Of a DNA stretch of 44,973 nt, positions 44,709-44,973 are shown in pieces. The position numbers and the translations under genes are program-made. The notes beneath the pieces are model-generated. The model did not search any database, was not told where the DNA came from, and saw nothing but the letters and a program-made list of their open reading frames with translations. How positions within the stretch are numbered: position 1 is the first letter of the stretch; the number at the start of each line of letters is the position of its first letter. The stretch spans positions 1-44,973 of IMG/VR virus record IMGVR_UViG_3300025121_000080, one strand, 5' to 3'. The stretch is from a virus.

Positions 44709-44891
44709 ATGCTATCAATACACATTCCAGATGAACAAAAGGACATTTTACTTGCCCATAAACCAGAGATCAGGCCGCGCTTCTGGTGTATGCACTGTCT
44801 AAAGGATCGGGCAGCTACCGACAGACGGTTCAAAGTCGTGATGATACGTGCAACCCCACACCGCCAAGTTCGCTGTAAATTCTGCACCTGA
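44709..44891 (+). CDS. Zinc-finger-like small protein, 60 aa
   Basis: Cys-Met-His-Cys (residues 27-30) and Cys-Lys-Phe-Cys (56-59) would form one zinc site. The basic middle (Arg-Arg-Phe-Lys) fits a nucleic-acid binder. Last gene of the rightward operon; its end lies in the terminal repeat and is copied, with a divergent start, at positions 1-52. AAGGG ribosome site upstream. Placed where lambdoid phages carry a late antiterminator, but the sequence does not match one I know. Confidence 0.65.
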   Translation: MLSIHIPDEQKDILLAHKPEIRPRFWCMHCLKDRAATDRRFKVVMIRATPHRQVRCKFCT

Positions 44892-44973
44892 AACCATGTA
44901 AGACGGTCTAATAGATGCTCAGGGGCTTTTCATGACAGCCCGAATAATCTATTCATGCTGGCAGGCACAATTT
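44848..44973. repeat. Terminal direct repeat, right copy (126 bp)
   Basis: Exact copy of 9-134. Contains the C-terminal codons and stop of the last gene and ends in the loop of the hairpin whose other arm is present only at the left copy (143-159). Confidence 0.9.

Noticed and set aside
36882-44891. Integrase or integron integrase to explain the cassettes
   Set aside because: No tyrosine recombinase signature (Arg...His-x-x-Arg...Tyr) in any open frame of the window.

Overview
The window reads as an essentially complete genome of a tailed phage (Caudoviricetes) with a P22-like, short-tailed virion plan. Positions 9-134 are repeated exactly at 44848-44973, so the contig is circular or terminally redundant, with about 44,839 bp of unique sequence. 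The host is probably a Gram-negative proteobacterium: there is an embedded two-component spanin (inner-membrane Rz plus outer-membrane lipoprotein Rz1), sigma70-like promoters, and lambdoid-type accessory genes (Erf, NinB, NinG, Dam, DUF551). The host species cannot be named. I see no integrase, no convincing lysogeny module and no recognisable replication initiator, helicase or polymerase.

Layout. (1) 165-2199, minus strand: an operon of eight small genes, several overlapping by ATGA. (2) 2200-2575: intergenic region with a likely promoter. (3) 2576-30997, plus strand: the late operon. It runs terS, terL and portal; then a ~9.4 kb insertion (tail spike, tail fibre and a run of sugar- or peptide-modifying enzymes); then scaffold, coat and a small head protein; a terminator; two more glycosyltransferase-type genes; gp4-like and gp10-like tail factors; three ejection-type proteins; two more receptor or tail proteins; and lysis (DUF5675 enzyme, holin, Rz/Rz1). 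One lipoprotein gene on the opposite strand (28751-28972) has its own promoter and looks like a moron. (4) 30981-36723, minus strand: an early operon with ERF recombinase, SSB, a pentapeptide-repeat protein, an HNH nuclease and many small proteins. (5) 36795-36857: back-to-back divergent promoters. (6) 36882-44891, plus strand: a rightward region of small ORFs, Dam methylase, NinB and NinG, preceded by ~1.5 kb that is mostly non-coding with two strong terminators, a candidate small RNA and the first of two identical 35-bp promoters.

The most unusual element lies at 41305-43280. Three consecutive attC-type recombination sites (59-62 bp) and a fourth half-site flank a PP-loop/PAPS-reductase-like gene, a small zinc-finger gene and a GC-rich phage gene. 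In all three steps the R' core of one site is the exact 7/7 reverse complement of the R'' core of the next site, which is the signature of integrated integron gene cassettes. No integron integrase is present, so this is a CALIN-like (integrase-less) cassette array inside a phage genome. A further solitary attC-like element lies at 33279-33341.

The second notable feature is the enzyme cargo embedded in the structural operon (11941-16373, 18920-20338 and 20500-21192): two GT-A-type glycosyltransferases, a TPR-glycosyltransferase, a cupin, a zinc-binding C-methyltransferase, a radical SAM/SPASM enzyme, a shortened Gfo/Idh/MocA oxidoreductase and a second methyltransferase. Co-transcription with capsid and tail genes suggests that the products modify the virion or the host surface late in infection. 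That role is inference.
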